Position numbers and translations under genes: made by a program. From Dyella flava (GTDB taxonomy: Bacteria; Pseudomonadota; Gammaproteobacteria; Xanthomonadales; Rhodanobacteraceae), in assembly GCF_016904955.1 (NCBI RefSeq), contig NZ_JADIKE010000039.1, forward strand, positions 558,001-622,000: DNA of 64,000 nt, in the 5' to 3' direction. Shown here one piece after another: positions 1 to 9,638 of this stretch. Position 1 is the first letter of the stretch. Every line of letters begins with the position of its first letter. Under the pieces are notes generated by a model, which worked only from the letters and a program-made list of their open reading frames with translations, had not been told where the DNA came from and did not search any database.

Positions 1-1212
1 TTGAAGAGCGGCTCACGGCCTTCCACCGAAGAGGTGATGAACGATATTCGCGAGGAGGCCGAGGCCAAGGTGCCGGGTCTCGACGTGGATGTGTCGCAAT
101 TGATGGAGGACATGATCGGTGATCTGGTGGCTGTACCCGAACCGATCGAGATCCAGCTTTACAGCGACGATGCGGACCAACTCAATACCACGGCGCAAAA
201 GGTGGCTGATGCATTGGGCAAGATCAAGGGCGTCAATGGCGTCCTCAATGGCATCAATCCGGCCGGCGATGCGTTGACGATGACGGTGGATCCGGTGAAG
301 GCGGCACTGCAGGGCCTGGATCCGGCATCGATTACCGATCAGGTAACGGCGGCCATTGATGGCACCGTAGCTGCACAATTGCCGGCAGAAGGAAAGGTGA
401 TCGGTGTGCGCGTACGCTTGCCGCCCACCTCGTACAAGCATCTGGAACAGGTGGCTGCCTTGCCCATCCGGGCAGGGGATGGCCATCTGCTGCCGCTCTC
501 GCAGGTGGCAAACTTGCAGGTCGTGCAGGGGCAACCGGAAATCACACGCAATAACCTCAAGCGCATGGTCGCCGTGACAGGGCGCATCAGCGGACGCAGC
601 ATGGGCGCCACAATCGACGATGTGAAAGCCATGCTGGCCAAGCCCGGCTTGTTGCCGAAGGGCATGTACTGCCAGCTGGGCGGCTTGTATCAACAACAGC
701 AGGAAGCATTTCGCGGCTTGACGGTAGTGCTGTTGGCGGCGATCGCGCTGGTGTTTACCTTGCTGCTGTTTCTGTATGAAAGCTTCCGCGTGGCCCTGGC
801 GATTCTGGCCATGCCTTTGTTGGCGATCGGCGCGGTCTTTGTCGGACTGTGGATCACCGGCATCGAACTCAACATCTCAGCCATGATGGGTATGACCATG
901 ATCGTGGGCATTGTGACCGAGGTGGCGATCTTCTATTTCTCCGAATTGGAGGAGGTGGCTGGCAAGCTGCCGCTGCATCAGGCGCTGTTGGCTGCTGCAC
1001 AACACCGCACGCGCCCGATCCTGATGTCGACATTGGCGGCCATCCTTACGTTGTCGCCGTTGGCACTTGCGCTGGGGACCGGTTCGCAGATGCAGCAACC
1101 CCTGGCAGTGGCGATCATTGCCGGGATGCTTGTGCAGGTACCGCTGGTGTTGCTGGTCATGCCAGTGCTGTACGCCGCGCTGATGCGTTCGAGGGGCAGT
1201 GTTGATGCGTAG
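1..1212 (+). CDS. RND efflux permease, C-terminal part (truncated by window edge)
   Basis: Partial gene: the frame is open at the left edge, so the first visible TTG is not taken as a true start. The 403 visible residues are the second half of a resistance-nodulation-division inner-membrane pump: periplasmic porter/docking domain to about residue 235, then the TM7-TM12 bundle at about 240-395. Members are trimeric proton antiporters working with a periplasmic adaptor and an outer-membrane channel to export drugs or metals; I cannot assign the substrate. In the TM10-like helix (GIVTEVAIFYF) the position where AcrB carries its proton-relay lysine appears to be Glu (visible residue 307), which suggests a subfamily distinct from AcrB. 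The adaptor gene presumably lies to the left, outside the window. The gene ends 41 bp before the photolyase. Confidence 0.88.
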   Translation: MKSGSRPSTEEVMNDIREEAEAKVPGLDVDVSQLMEDMIGDLVAVPEPIEIQLYSDDADQLNTTAQKVADALGKIKGVNGVLNGINPAGDALTMTVDPVKAALQGLDPASITDQVTAAIDGTVAAQLPAEGKVIGVRVRLPPTSYKHLEQVAALPIRAGDGHLLPLSQVANLQVVQGQPEITRNNLKRMVAVTGRISGRSMGATIDDVKAMLAKPGLLPKGMYCQLGGLYQQQQEAFRGLTVVLLAAIALVFTLLLFLYESFRVALAILAMPLLAIGAVFVGLWITGIELNISAMMGMTMIVGIVTEVAIFYFSELEEVAGKLPLHQALLAAAQHRTRPILMSTLAAILTLSPLALALGTGSQMQQPLAVAIIAGMLVQVPLVLLVMPVLYAALMRSRGSVDA

Positions 1213-1253
1213 GCAGGCTTTGCGGCGAGCGCGAATGCCATCACACTGATGGC

Positions 1254-2669
1254 ATGAGTACTGCCATTGTCTGGTTCCGGCGCGATCTTCGGCTTGCCGA
1301 CAACATGGCGTTGCACCAGGCATGTTCTGCACATGCCCAGGTGCTGCCTTTGTATATCCATGCGCCGCAGGAGGAGGGCGACTGGACGCCTGGGGCAGCC
1401 AGTCGCTGGTGGCTTCATCACGCCTTGCTGGCGCTGGATGAGGCGTTGCGCTTGCGGCAGGGGGCGCTGCACATCCGTCAGGGCGACAGTCTGAAGATTC
1501 TGCTCGCGACCGTGAAGCAGAGCGGTGCAGATACGGTTTACTGGAACCGCTTGTACGAGCCCGCTGCGATTGTGCGTGATATGCAAATCAAGGCTGCGTT
1601 GCGTGAGCAGGGGATTGCCGTAAACAGCTTTGGTGGCTCGTTGTGGCAGGAACCTTGGCATTTGGCGACCCAGGAGGGGCAGCCTTATCGCGTTTTCACG
1701 CCGTTCTGGCGCAAGCTGCGCACCATGATCGACAAGGCGGAACCCTTGCCGGCATTGTCGCGCCTGGCAGCGTTGCGTATCGATCATGGCCTGCCGTTGG
1801 CGGCGCTGGATCTGTTGCCACGCCTGCCTTGGGATGCCGGCATGCGCGAATGCTGGACGCCAGGTGAGCAGGGCGCGCACGCCATGCTTGAGCTCTTCGC
1901 CGATGACGCGATCACGCGTTACGCGACTGCACGTGATTTACCTGCTCGGCATGGCACATCCCGCCTTTCCCCACATCTGCATTTTGGCGAAATCACGCCA
2001 CGGCAAATTCATCAGGCTTTGGTCAAACTACAGCGGCGGCTGGATGCCAGGCGCCGGCCGGATATCGAACCTTATCTGCGCGAACTCGGCTGGCGCGAAT
2101 TTGCGCATCACCTGCTTTATCACTTTCCGAATACCACCACTGGTAATTTCAATCCGCGTTTTGATAGTTTTTCGTGGACGCCGGATAAAGAAATCTGGTT
2201 GTGCCGCTGGCAACAGGGGCGCACCGGCATTCCGCTGGTTGATGCAGGGATGCGTGAGCTATGGCACACCGGCTGGATGCATAACCGCGTGCGCATGGTG
2301 GTGGCGAGTTTTCTTACCAAAAACCTGCGCCAGCATTGGCACCATGGTGCGCGTTGGTTCTGGGACACGCTGGTGGACGCCGATCTTGCCAACAACACCT
2401 TGGGCTGGCAGTGGGTGGCCGGTTGCGGCGCTGATGCCGCCCCCTACTTTCGTATCTTCAATCCGGTTTCACAGTCGCAGAAATTCGACCCGAAAGCCGA
2501 GTATCTGCGCCGTTGGTTGCCGGAATTGAGCCGCGCACCCGACGCGCTGCTGCACGAGCCCTGGAAGGATGAGGCACTACTCAAGCGCAGCGGTTATCCC
2601 CATCCCATGGTCGACCTGAGGGCCTCCCGGCAAAGTGCCCTCGCTACGTATCAGGCATTGCGTTGCTGA
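1254..2669 (+). CDS. phrB: Deoxyribodipyrimidine (CPD) photolyase
   Basis: Cytosolic flavoprotein that splits UV-induced cyclobutane pyrimidine dimers using blue light. The 471-residue product starts with the photolyase antenna-domain signature (IVWFRRDLRLADN) and has the helical FAD-binding domain at about 190-465, including a GTSRLSPHLHFGEI stretch, WRHF-like WREFAHHLLYHFP and the DADLANNTLGWQWVAG motif that lines the flavin and the electron-transfer tryptophans. The length matches class I CPD photolyases of the E. coli type (about 470). The ATG at 1254 gives the standard N-terminus. Its last 19 bases overlap the 3' end of the convergent antiporter gene. A cryptochrome-type paralogue cannot be excluded without phylogeny, but the class I assignment is strong. 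Confidence 0.95.
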   Translation: MSTAIVWFRRDLRLADNMALHQACSAHAQVLPLYIHAPQEEGDWTPGAASRWWLHHALLALDEALRLRQGALHIRQGDSLKILLATVKQSGADTVYWNRLYEPAAIVRDMQIKAALREQGIAVNSFGGSLWQEPWHLATQEGQPYRVFTPFWRKLRTMIDKAEPLPALSRLAALRIDHGLPLAALDLLPRLPWDAGMRECWTPGEQGAHAMLELFADDAITRYATARDLPARHGTSRLSPHLHFGEITPRQIHQALVKLQRRLDARRRPDIEPYLRELGWREFAHHLLYHFPNTTTGNFNPRFDSFSWTPDKEIWLCRWQQGRTGIPLVDAGMRELWHTGWMHNRVRMVVASFLTKNLRQHWHHGARWFWDTLVDADLANNTLGWQWVAGCGADAAPYFRIFNPVSQSQKFDPKAEYLRRWLPELSRAPDALLHEPWKDEALLKRSGYPHPMVDLRASRQSALATYQALRC

Positions 2670-3865
2670 GCGGAAGCCTCGTTGCCGACGGTCTTACGCA
2701 GCAGCCAGGCGAGGATGGGTGGTGTCACCATCGCGGTCAGCAAGGACATGGCGACGATAATCGCGTACATCTGGCCATTAAACACGTCGGCGGCCAAACC
2801 GAGGCTGGCAATCACTACACCGACTTCACCGCGCGGCACCATGCCGAAGCCGACAATGGCTGCGCTCGTCTTGCCCAGCGATAGTGCGCCGAGGAAGCCG
2901 CCAAGCAGCTTGGAAATGATGGCGATCAGCGTGACCACGCCCAGGGCAATCAGCGCATCGGCGCTGGCGAGCTGATGCAGGTCGATCTTGCTGCCGGTCA
3001 ACACGAAGAAGAACGGAGTCAGCAACGCCAGCAAGGGCTGGAACTGTTGTTCCAGTGTGTGCTGCTGACGCGTTTCGGATGCAATCATGCCGGCCAGGAA
3101 GGCTCCGATGATCGCAGCCAGCCCGAACAAGGTAGAGACGTAGGCCAGACCAAGGCACAACGCCAGCACAATCAGCAGCGGTGAATGCAGGTTACGTGGC
3201 TTCTCCAGCCAGGTTGAATTCCAGCGCATCACGCGCGTGCCGCCCCATCCGATCACGGCGATAAATCCGATCGCACCGGCCAATACCATCACCAGATGTG
3301 TAGCGTCGAAACCTTGGCCGCCCTGCAGCGACACCACTACGCCGAGCAGCAGCATGGCCAGAATATCGTCGATCACCGCGGCGCCGAGGATCACCTTGCT
3401 TTCCATGCGCTGCAAAACACCGAGTTCCTGCAAGACGCGCGCAGTAATGCCCGCCGAAGTGGCGACGAACGCCGCAGCGACAAACAACGATTTGCCCCAG
3501 TCGAAGCCGCTTGCGTGCGCCCACACGCCACCCATGGCGAACGGCAGCAGCACGCCCAGCACGCCGACCAGGAACGCCGACTTGCCGACTTTTTTCAGAT
3601 CTTCCAGTCGCGTTTCCAGGCCGACAGAAAACAGCAGCAGCACCACGCCGATTTCGGACAGCACATCGAGCGGCGTGCCTGTGGCGATCTGGTCAGGCGT
3701 AATCCAGCCCAGCAGGGAAGGGCCGATTACGCAGCCGGCGGCGATTTCGCCGACCACGCCGGGCAGTTTCAGCCGTTGCGCAATCTCTGCGCCAATCTGC
3801 GCAGCGACGAAGACAATAAACAGCGAGAACAGGATTTCGTTCGCGTGATGCATGTTCGGTTCCAT
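2651..3865 (-). CDS. CPA2-family monovalent cation:proton antiporter
   Basis: Inner-membrane Na+/H+ or K+/H+ exchanger (Pfam Na_H_Exchanger type) of 404 residues with about 12 hydrophobic segments spread along its length. Family hallmarks include the KLPGVVGEIAAGCVIGPSLLG segment near residue 35, the internal helix with ILGAAVIDDILAMLLLG (residues about 160-178) carrying the paired Asp of the ion-binding site in CPA2 transporters, and a late MVPRGEVGVVIAS helix (about 345-357). The protein stops after the membrane domain and lacks the cytoplasmic RCK/TrkA-N domain of KefB/KefC, so it is not a canonical glutathione-gated Kef. A second in-frame ATG 12 bases into the gene is also possible. It is likely monocistronic and convergent with phrB. 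Confidence 0.88.
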   Translation of the reverse strand: MEPNMHHANEILFSLFIVFVAAQIGAEIAQRLKLPGVVGEIAAGCVIGPSLLGWITPDQIATGTPLDVLSEIGVVLLLFSVGLETRLEDLKKVGKSAFLVGVLGVLLPFAMGGVWAHASGFDWGKSLFVAAAFVATSAGITARVLQELGVLQRMESKVILGAAVIDDILAMLLLGVVVSLQGGQGFDATHLVMVLAGAIGFIAVIGWGGTRVMRWNSTWLEKPRNLHSPLLIVLALCLGLAYVSTLFGLAAIIGAFLAGMIASETRQQHTLEQQFQPLLALLTPFFFVLTGSKIDLHQLASADALIALGVVTLIAIISKLLGGFLGALSLGKTSAAIVGFGMVPRGEVGVVIASLGLAADVFNGQMYAIIVAMSLLTAMVTPPILAWLLRKTVGNEASAQQRNA

Positions 3866-3896
3866 CGATCATGGGCATTCCCGTCATGCTACCCGT

Positions 3897-5342
3897 TCAC
3901 GGCGACGATGGCACGGCGATCGGGGCCTTCTCCAACCGCGCAAAGACGCGGCTGGCTACCGCGGTAATGAGCGCCAGGACAATCACCGTCCAGCGGAACG
4001 CCACCACATAAGCGCCACTGCCCTGGCCGTGTAACAGTGTCTGCATCAGGATGGTGGCCAGGGCAATACCGAAGCTCATCGACAAGTATTGCGTGGTGGA
4101 GGCCATCGACGAAGCCATGGAGGCATATTTCACATCCAGATCGGTGTAGATCAGCGTGTTCATCACCGTGTACTGCATGCCCATGAAGCCGCCGTACACG
4201 TAGACCAGCAGTGCGGTCAGCAACATTGGCGTGTGCGGGCCGAGCAGGGCGAACAGGGCCAGCAACACCGCCACGATCAGCGTGTTGCCGAATAGCAGGC
4301 GGCGATAGCCCAGCCGCACCAGCGTGCGGTTTACGAACCACTTGGCAGTGATCGAGCCAAGGGCCTGCGGCACCATCATCAAGCCGGCCATCAGCGGCGA
4401 CCAGCCACAGCCCACCTGCAGGAACAGCACGATCAGCAGGAACATGCCGCTGACCCCGAGCCGTGTGAGCAGGTTGCCCGACAGCGCGACCCACACGCTG
4501 CGCACCCGCAACAGGACCAGGTCTGCCACCGGATGATCGATGCGGCGGCTGTGCCAGACATAGGTACCGCCGAAAACGATGGCCATCACCACCAGCGAGC
4601 CCATCCAGGCCCAGCGGATGTTCTGGTCGGCGGCACATTCGGAGGCGCCCAGCAGCAGCGCCGAGGAGGCCGCAAACAGCACGAAGCCCAACAGATCGAA
4701 GCGGTTGGGTCGGGTCAGGCGGTACTCCGGCATCTCGCGCAGGTTGAGCCAAAGGCCAACAATGCCGACGGGCACATTGAGCAGAAAGATCAGGCGCCAA
4801 TTGGTGTATTCCACCAGCGCGCCACCCAACAGCGGGCCGAGTACCGAACCCAGCAAGCCAAAGGTGGCGACGGTGCTCATCACCTGCACGAATTCGCGCT
4901 TGTCGATGGTGCGGACCAGGACATAGCGGCCGACCGGCATCAGCGCCGCACCGCCACAACCCTGTAGCACGCGTGCCATCACCAGCTCCGGCAGGGTCTG
5001 CGAAATGCCGCAAAGCAGGGAGCCGATGGCAAACACGCTGATTGCCACGGCAAATACCCGGCGCGTGCCGAAGCGGTCGCACAGCCAGGGGCTGGCCGGA
5101 ATCAGGATCGCCAGGGTCAAGACGTAACTGGTGAGCGCGCTGCGCATGTTCAGCGGCGTTTCGCCCAGGGCGTTGGCGATGGCCGGCACCGCCGTGTTGA
5201 CGATGGTGGAATCGAGCGCCTGCATAAAGAACGAGGCCGAAACCAGCCAGATCAGGCCGCGATAGCGCTCGCTCGAGGATCGCCCATCCCTGACCGCTGT
5301 CGCCTCGGCGGTCGCGGTGGAAACAGGAGGGGGAGAAGACAT
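3897..5342 (-). CDS. DHA2-family MFS multidrug exporter (EmrB/QacA type)
   Basis: 481-residue inner-membrane transporter with about 14 hydrophobic helices. The N-terminal half shows ASFFMQALDSTIVNTAVPAIA (TM1, motif D1 of 14-TM drug:H+ antiporters), the loop LCDRFGTRRVF (motif A) and ARVLQGCGGAALMPVGR (motif B), followed by GLLGSVLGPLLGGALVEYTNW (motif C, the antiporter motif). The EmrB/QacA family exports drugs, dyes or bile salts. No EmrA-like adaptor or regulator lies next to it, so the substrate is unknown. A similar but clearly separate paralogue is encoded at 12729-14183. The ATG at 5342 gives a short polar N-terminus before TM1. The 169-bp gap to ligA must hold both divergent promoters. 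Confidence 0.9.
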   Translation of the reverse strand: MSSPPPVSTATAEATAVRDGRSSSERYRGLIWLVSASFFMQALDSTIVNTAVPAIANALGETPLNMRSALTSYVLTLAILIPASPWLCDRFGTRRVFAVAISVFAIGSLLCGISQTLPELVMARVLQGCGGAALMPVGRYVLVRTIDKREFVQVMSTVATFGLLGSVLGPLLGGALVEYTNWRLIFLLNVPVGIVGLWLNLREMPEYRLTRPNRFDLLGFVLFAASSALLLGASECAADQNIRWAWMGSLVVMAIVFGGTYVWHSRRIDHPVADLVLLRVRSVWVALSGNLLTRLGVSGMFLLIVLFLQVGCGWSPLMAGLMMVPQALGSITAKWFVNRTLVRLGYRRLLFGNTLIVAVLLALFALLGPHTPMLLTALLVYVYGGFMGMQYTVMNTLIYTDLDVKYASMASSMASTTQYLSMSFGIALATILMQTLLHGQGSGAYVVAFRWTVIVLALITAVASRVFARLEKAPIAVPSSP

Positions 5343-5511
5343 GGGCGCTATGATACTTGCTATGACAGTTATTTGCCGGGAAGGGGCTGTGCAGGAGTTA
5401 GCCAGATTTCATCGAGGAAGCTTACGGCCGTTGCGGCATGCATCGGTCCGAAACGCCTCCTCCACCTATCGGGTGTCTCATCCATAACCCACGAATCGTT
5501 ACACTTCCGCT

Positions 5512-7899
5512 ATGAGCAAATCGTCAGCATCCTCCCTGCCGGCACAGCGCGTAGACGACCTGCGCGGGCAGATCGAACAGGCCAATTACCGTTACCACGT
5601 TCTCGACGATCCAGCGATCACCGACGCCGAATATGACGGTTTGATGCGTGAGCTGGAAGCGCTGGAAGCCAACCATCCGCAACTGGCGACCCCCGACTCG
5701 CCGACCCGCCGGGTCGGCGCGCGTGCGCTAGGCGGCTTTGCGGAAGTGCGCCATGCCTTGCCGATGCTGTCGCTGAGCAATGCTTTCGAGCAGGAAGGCG
5801 GCAATGATCGCGAGCAGTACCGGGAGGTGGCCGAATTCGAGCGGCGCATCGAGCAGACCCTCGGACGCAAGCAGCCCGTGTTCTCGGTCGAACCCAAGCT
5901 CGATGGGCTGGCGATCAGCCTGCGCTACGAAAACGGCGTGTTCGTGCAGGGTGCTACCCGTGGCGATGGCGAAACAGGCGAGGATGTCACCGCCAATCTG
6001 CGTACGGTACGTGCGATTCCCTTGCGCCTGCGCGGTAAAGACTGGCCGCGTGTGCTGGAAGTGCGTGGCGAAGTGATCATGCTGCGCAAGGACTTTGAAG
6101 CCTTCAACGCTTACGCACGCCAACACGGCGAGAAGTCACTGGCCAACCCGCGCAACGGCGCGGCGGGCTCCTTGCGGCAGTTGGACCCGGCGATCACGGC
6201 CAAGCGCAAGCTCAGCTTTTTCGCGTACGCAGTCGGCGTGGTCGAAGGCGGTCAATTGCCCGATACGCATTCGAAGACCTTGCAGACATTGCGTGAATGG
6301 GGTTTTCCGGTTTCTGCTGAAGTGGATGTCGCCAAGGGCTTCGAGGGCTTGATCGCTTATTTCAAACGCATCGGCGCCAAACGTGACAGTTTGCCTTACG
6401 ACATCGATGGCGTGGTCTACAAATTGGACGATTACGCCGGTCAGCGCGAGATGGGTTTTGTGGCGCGTGCGCCGCGCTGGGCCATTGCGCACAAGTTTCC
6501 TGCGCAGGAACAAAGCACGACGGTCGATGCGATTGAAATTCAGATCGGCCGCACCGGTGCCGCGACACCGGTCGCACGGCTTACGCCGGTGCAGGTGGCT
6601 GGCGTCACCGTCACCAATGCAACCTTGCACAACGCCGACCAGGTGGCTCGCCTGGACGTGCGAGTGGGCGATACCGTGATCGTCCGCCGCGCAGGCGACG
6701 TGATTCCTGAAGTAGTGCGCGTGATCCTCGATCGGCGTCCGGCCAAGACGCATCCCTGGAAGATGCCCACGCATTGCCCGGTTTGCGGATCTGCGCTGGT
6801 GCGGGAAGAGGGCGAGGCGGCCTGGCGTTGTTCCGGCGGTTTGATCTGTGCCGCGCAACGGAAGGAAGCCCTGATTCATTTTGCGTCGCGCCGTGCGATG
6901 GATATCGAAGGGATCGGTGAACGCTTTGTCGATGCGCTGGTCGATTTCGGCTACGTGCACACCCCTGCTGATCTGTACAAGCTCACGCTCGATCATTTCC
7001 TGGAAATGAAGCAGCGCGCGGACGAACGCGATGGCACCGTGCCGGAAACCGTCAAGGCCGGCAAGATCGCCACCAAGTGGGCGGAAAATCTGGTGGAGGC
7101 GATCGACGCCAGCAAGAAAACCACGTTATCGCGTTTTCTCTACGCACTGGGCATCGTGCACATCGGTGAGAGCACCGCCAAAACGCTGGCCAGTTGGCTG
7201 GGCAGCCTGGAGTGGGTGCGCAGCGTGCCGGCGCCCATCTTGCGCGAGTTGCCGGATATCGGCGGTGAAGTAGCCGGATCGATCGCCGCCTTCTTCCGGC
7301 AGGATGGCAACCGCGCGGTGGTTGATGCGCTGCTGGCGGCGGGCATTGCGCTGAGCGACGAGAGCGATCCTTCCCCACGTCTTCATCAGAAGCTGAGTTT
7401 CGCAACGCTGCTGGAAGATGCGGGCATCAATGGCATTGGCCGCCGCAATGCCGAATTGCTGGCCGCCCATTTCCCCGGCATCAGCAAACTGCACGCGGCA
7501 GGCAGTGCGCATTGGATCACCGCCGGCTTGCCACAGCATGCTGCTCTGAGTCTCGATGAGTTTCTTGCCGACGCCGATCGGCGCATGCGCTTGCAGGAGG
7601 CAGAAGCGGCCATGCATCGCCTGCTTGCCGCCACACCACAAGCAGCTGCGGCCGAAGCCCTGCCACTGGCCGGGCAGACCGCCGTGCTCACCGGCACGCT
7701 TTCGGGCATGGGGCGCGACGAGGCCAAGGAAAAACTTGAAGCGCTGGGAGCAAAGGTGGCTGGCAGCGTGTCCAAGAAGACCAGTTTTGTAGTGGCCGGC
7801 GAGGCGGCTGGTTCCAAGCTCGACAAGGCGCAGGAACTGGGTGTCGATGTGTGGGACGAAGCGCGCTTGCTGGACCTGTTCAAGAAACACGGAAGCTAA
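5512..7899 (+). CDS. ligA: NAD-dependent DNA ligase
   Basis: Essential replicative ligase that seals nicks using NAD+. Domain order is complete: Ia domain with the YxHxxDxP-type YRYHVLDDPAITDAEYD (about 27-42), the nucleotidyltransferase domain with the adenylated lysine in EPKLDGLAI (K129), an OB fold, a four-cysteine zinc finger (CPVCG...C...C, about 420-450), helix-hairpin-helix domain and a C-terminal BRCT domain (about 715-795). At 795 residues it is longer than E. coli LigA (671); the extra length includes a segment near residues 93-112 and an acidic/lysine-rich insert around 495-520 (DERDGTVPETVKAGK). I recall similar lengths in Xanthomonas. epmA follows after 6 bp, so the two are probably co-transcribed. 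Confidence 0.97.
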   Translation: MSKSSASSLPAQRVDDLRGQIEQANYRYHVLDDPAITDAEYDGLMRELEALEANHPQLATPDSPTRRVGARALGGFAEVRHALPMLSLSNAFEQEGGNDREQYREVAEFERRIEQTLGRKQPVFSVEPKLDGLAISLRYENGVFVQGATRGDGETGEDVTANLRTVRAIPLRLRGKDWPRVLEVRGEVIMLRKDFEAFNAYARQHGEKSLANPRNGAAGSLRQLDPAITAKRKLSFFAYAVGVVEGGQLPDTHSKTLQTLREWGFPVSAEVDVAKGFEGLIAYFKRIGAKRDSLPYDIDGVVYKLDDYAGQREMGFVARAPRWAIAHKFPAQEQSTTVDAIEIQIGRTGAATPVARLTPVQVAGVTVTNATLHNADQVARLDVRVGDTVIVRRAGDVIPEVVRVILDRRPAKTHPWKMPTHCPVCGSALVREEGEAAWRCSGGLICAAQRKEALIHFASRRAMDIEGIGERFVDALVDFGYVHTPADLYKLTLDHFLEMKQRADERDGTVPETVKAGKIATKWAENLVEAIDASKKTTLSRFLYALGIVHIGESTAKTLASWLGSLEWVRSVPAPILRELPDIGGEVAGSIAAFFRQDGNRAVVDALLAAGIALSDESDPSPRLHQKLSFATLLEDAGINGIGRRNAELLAAHFPGISKLHAAGSAHWITAGLPQHAALSLDEFLADADRRMRLQEAEAAMHRLLAATPQAAAAEALPLAGQTAVLTGTLSGMGRDEAKEKLEALGAKVAGSVSKKTSFVVAGEAAGSKLDKAQELGVDVWDEARLLDLFKKHGS

Positions 7900-7905
7900 G
7901 TTGCC

Positions 7906-8874
7906 ATGGTTGCCAGTAATGTCACCCCGTTTCGACAGCGCCTGCAGGGACGAGCCCGGCTCTACGCGCTGATTCGCGCATTCTTCGCCGAGCGCGGCGT
8001 ACTGGAAGTGGAGACGCCGATTCTTTCTGCCGCGGGAAACACGGACCCGAACATCGAAAGCTTCAGCGCGCCGTTCCACGGTCATGTGGATGCTGGCGCG
8101 CGTGAGCGCTGGCTGCGTACCTCGCCGGAGTATCCACTCAAACGGCTGCTTGCGGATGGCGTGGGCGATTGCTACGAACTAGGGCGGGTATTTCGCAACG
8201 GCGAGGCCGGAGAGCGTCACAACCCCGAATTCACCATGCTGGAGTGGTATCGGGTTGGTTGGACGCATCGCCAGTTGATGGAGGAATCCATCACGCTGGT
8301 CGAAGCCGCATTGGCGGCGGTAGGGCGTCGCGCTGAGGTGCTAATTGAAGGGTATCGTCAGTTCTTTATCGACGAGCTCGGCCTGGATCCCTTGCATGCT
8401 CCGATCGACGCGCTGCGCGCGCCGCTGGCCCGATACCACATCGATCCGGAAGGACTCACCCGCGACGATTGGCTTGATTTGCTGATCACCCATCTATTGC
8501 AGCCGAACTTTCCGCGCGACCGCATCACGGTCATTCATGATTACCCGGCGACCCAGTCGGCACTGGCGCGCATCCGTCCCGGGGATCCACCGCTGGCTGA
8601 ACGTTTCGAGCTTTATCTGGGGCCTCACGAACTGGCCAACGGATACCACGAACTGAACGACGCAGAGGAGCAGCGTGCTCGCTTTGAGCGTGATAATGCA
8701 CGCCGGCGTGAACGTGGATTACGCGAGATGCCTATCGACGAACAGCTGCTGGCGGTGCTCGGCAAAATGCCGGACTGTGCCGGTGTGGCCGTGGGTATAG
8801 AACGGTTGCTGATGTGCCTGGCCGGCACTGACCGGATTGGCGACGTGCTTACCTTTCCGTTCTCGCAAGCTTGA
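7906..8874 (+). CDS. epmA: EF-P--(R)-beta-lysine ligase (PoxA/GenX/YjeA)
   Basis: 322-residue truncated class II lysyl-tRNA-synthetase homologue that attaches (R)-beta-lysine to elongation factor P, helping ribosomes pass polyproline stretches. The sequence begins directly with the catalytic core (no anticodon-binding domain) and shows class II motif 1 (FFAERGVLEVETPILS), motif 2 (GRVFRNGEAGERHNPEFTMLEWY) and motif 3 (GVAVGIERLLMCLAG) in order. The length is the usual one for EpmA (about 325). The partners efp and epmB are not in the window. It lies 6 bp after ligA and is followed by a hairpin shared with the convergent response regulator. Confidence 0.93.
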   Translation: MVASNVTPFRQRLQGRARLYALIRAFFAERGVLEVETPILSAAGNTDPNIESFSAPFHGHVDAGARERWLRTSPEYPLKRLLADGVGDCYELGRVFRNGEAGERHNPEFTMLEWYRVGWTHRQLMEESITLVEAALAAVGRRAEVLIEGYRQFFIDELGLDPLHAPIDALRAPLARYHIDPEGLTRDDWLDLLITHLLQPNFPRDRITVIHDYPATQSALARIRPGDPPLAERFELYLGPHELANGYHELNDAEEQRARFERDNARRRERGLREMPIDEQLLAVLGKMPDCAGVAVGIERLLMCLAGTDRIGDVLTFPFSQA

Positions 8875-8893
8875 TGCGGCCTCTGTCCGCGAT

Positions 8894-8927
8894 ACCGGGG
8901 GAGCGTAAAAAGCTTTTCCCCGGTGGT
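8894..8927. terminator. Probable bidirectional terminator between epmA and the response regulator
   Basis: Inverted repeat ACCGGGG (8894-8900) / CCCCGGT (8918-8924) with an A/T-rich apical part that can extend pairing (AAAAAGCTTTT at about 8907-8917). It sits between two convergent genes, 20 bp after the epmA stop and just beyond the regulator stop. The downstream T-run is short (GGTTTC), so efficiency is uncertain. Confidence 0.5.
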
Positions 8928-8928
8928 T

Positions 8929-9573
8929 TCAGCCTGGTTTTTGGGTCAGGCCCAACTCGATCGCATACTTGAACAGATCGGCATCGCTCTCGATGCCCAG
9001 CTTGCGCATTGCGCTGACCTTCTGGGTGCTGATGGTCTGTTTGCTTCGATTGAGCTTTTCCGCGATGCCATTGATGGTCGTGCCGCTGACGTACAGCTTG
9101 ATGACCTCGACCTCCCGTGGCGAAAGCCGCGACGAGTGGGTAGAGGGAAAAGCCTTTATCAACTTGGTAATGCGGGGAGAGTAGTACTTGCGCTTGCTGT
9201 GCACTGCCTGTACTGCGCTGCGCAGGTGCGACATGTCATCGGCCTTGCTCAGGATCGCATCGACACCGCACGCCAGCAGGCTTCGTATCAGTACGGCCTT
9301 GTCCATGCTCGTGATGACAATGAGGCCCAGCTCGGAATAACGCTCGCGGAGGAATCCCATCAATTCCAGTCCGTCGCCATACTGGCCGCCGGGCATGGCG
9401 TAGTCCGTGATGAGTATGTCGCAGGCTTGTGAATCGAGCAGGGCGACCAACTGCGTCGAGTCGACCGCAGAGCCAATCCGCCTTACGGTGGAAATATCGT
9501 CAAGCGTGGCCTCGATACCCAGTCGGATCACCGGGTGGTCATCGGCCAAGGCAATACGAATGTGGTTGTCCAT
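8929..9573 (-). CDS. RcsB-like response regulator (REC + LuxR-type HTH), copy 1
   Basis: Two-domain transcription regulator of the NarL/FixJ class. The receiver domain (about 1-120) has the acidic pair in ALADDHP and the phospho-acceptor Asp in ITDYAMPGG (Asp57 from the ATG at 9573); the LuxR-type HTH (about 140-205) reads LSPREVEVIKLYVSG...LNRSKQTISTQK. The MPG(G)xYGDG loop and KTISTQK/KTISSQK helix match E. coli RcsB closely, so I call it RcsB-like rather than generic NarL. The start is uncertain: a GTG at 9585 would add four residues. No histidine kinase or phosphotransfer protein is adjacent, so the sensor is unknown. It is divergent from a paralogue at 9716-10411, with 142 bp between the chosen starts. 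Confidence 0.88.
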   Translation of the reverse strand: MDNHIRIALADDHPVIRLGIEATLDDISTVRRIGSAVDSTQLVALLDSQACDILITDYAMPGGQYGDGLELMGFLRERYSELGLIVITSMDKAVLIRSLLACGVDAILSKADDMSHLRSAVQAVHSKRKYYSPRITKLIKAFPSTHSSRLSPREVEVIKLYVSGTTINGIAEKLNRSKQTISTQKVSAMRKLGIESDADLFKYAIELGLTQKPG

Positions 9574-9638
9574 CCTGGTCTGCACTTATTCGCAAAGTTG
9601 GCAGAAAATAGCCTCTGCCTAGCCTATTTATCGTAATA

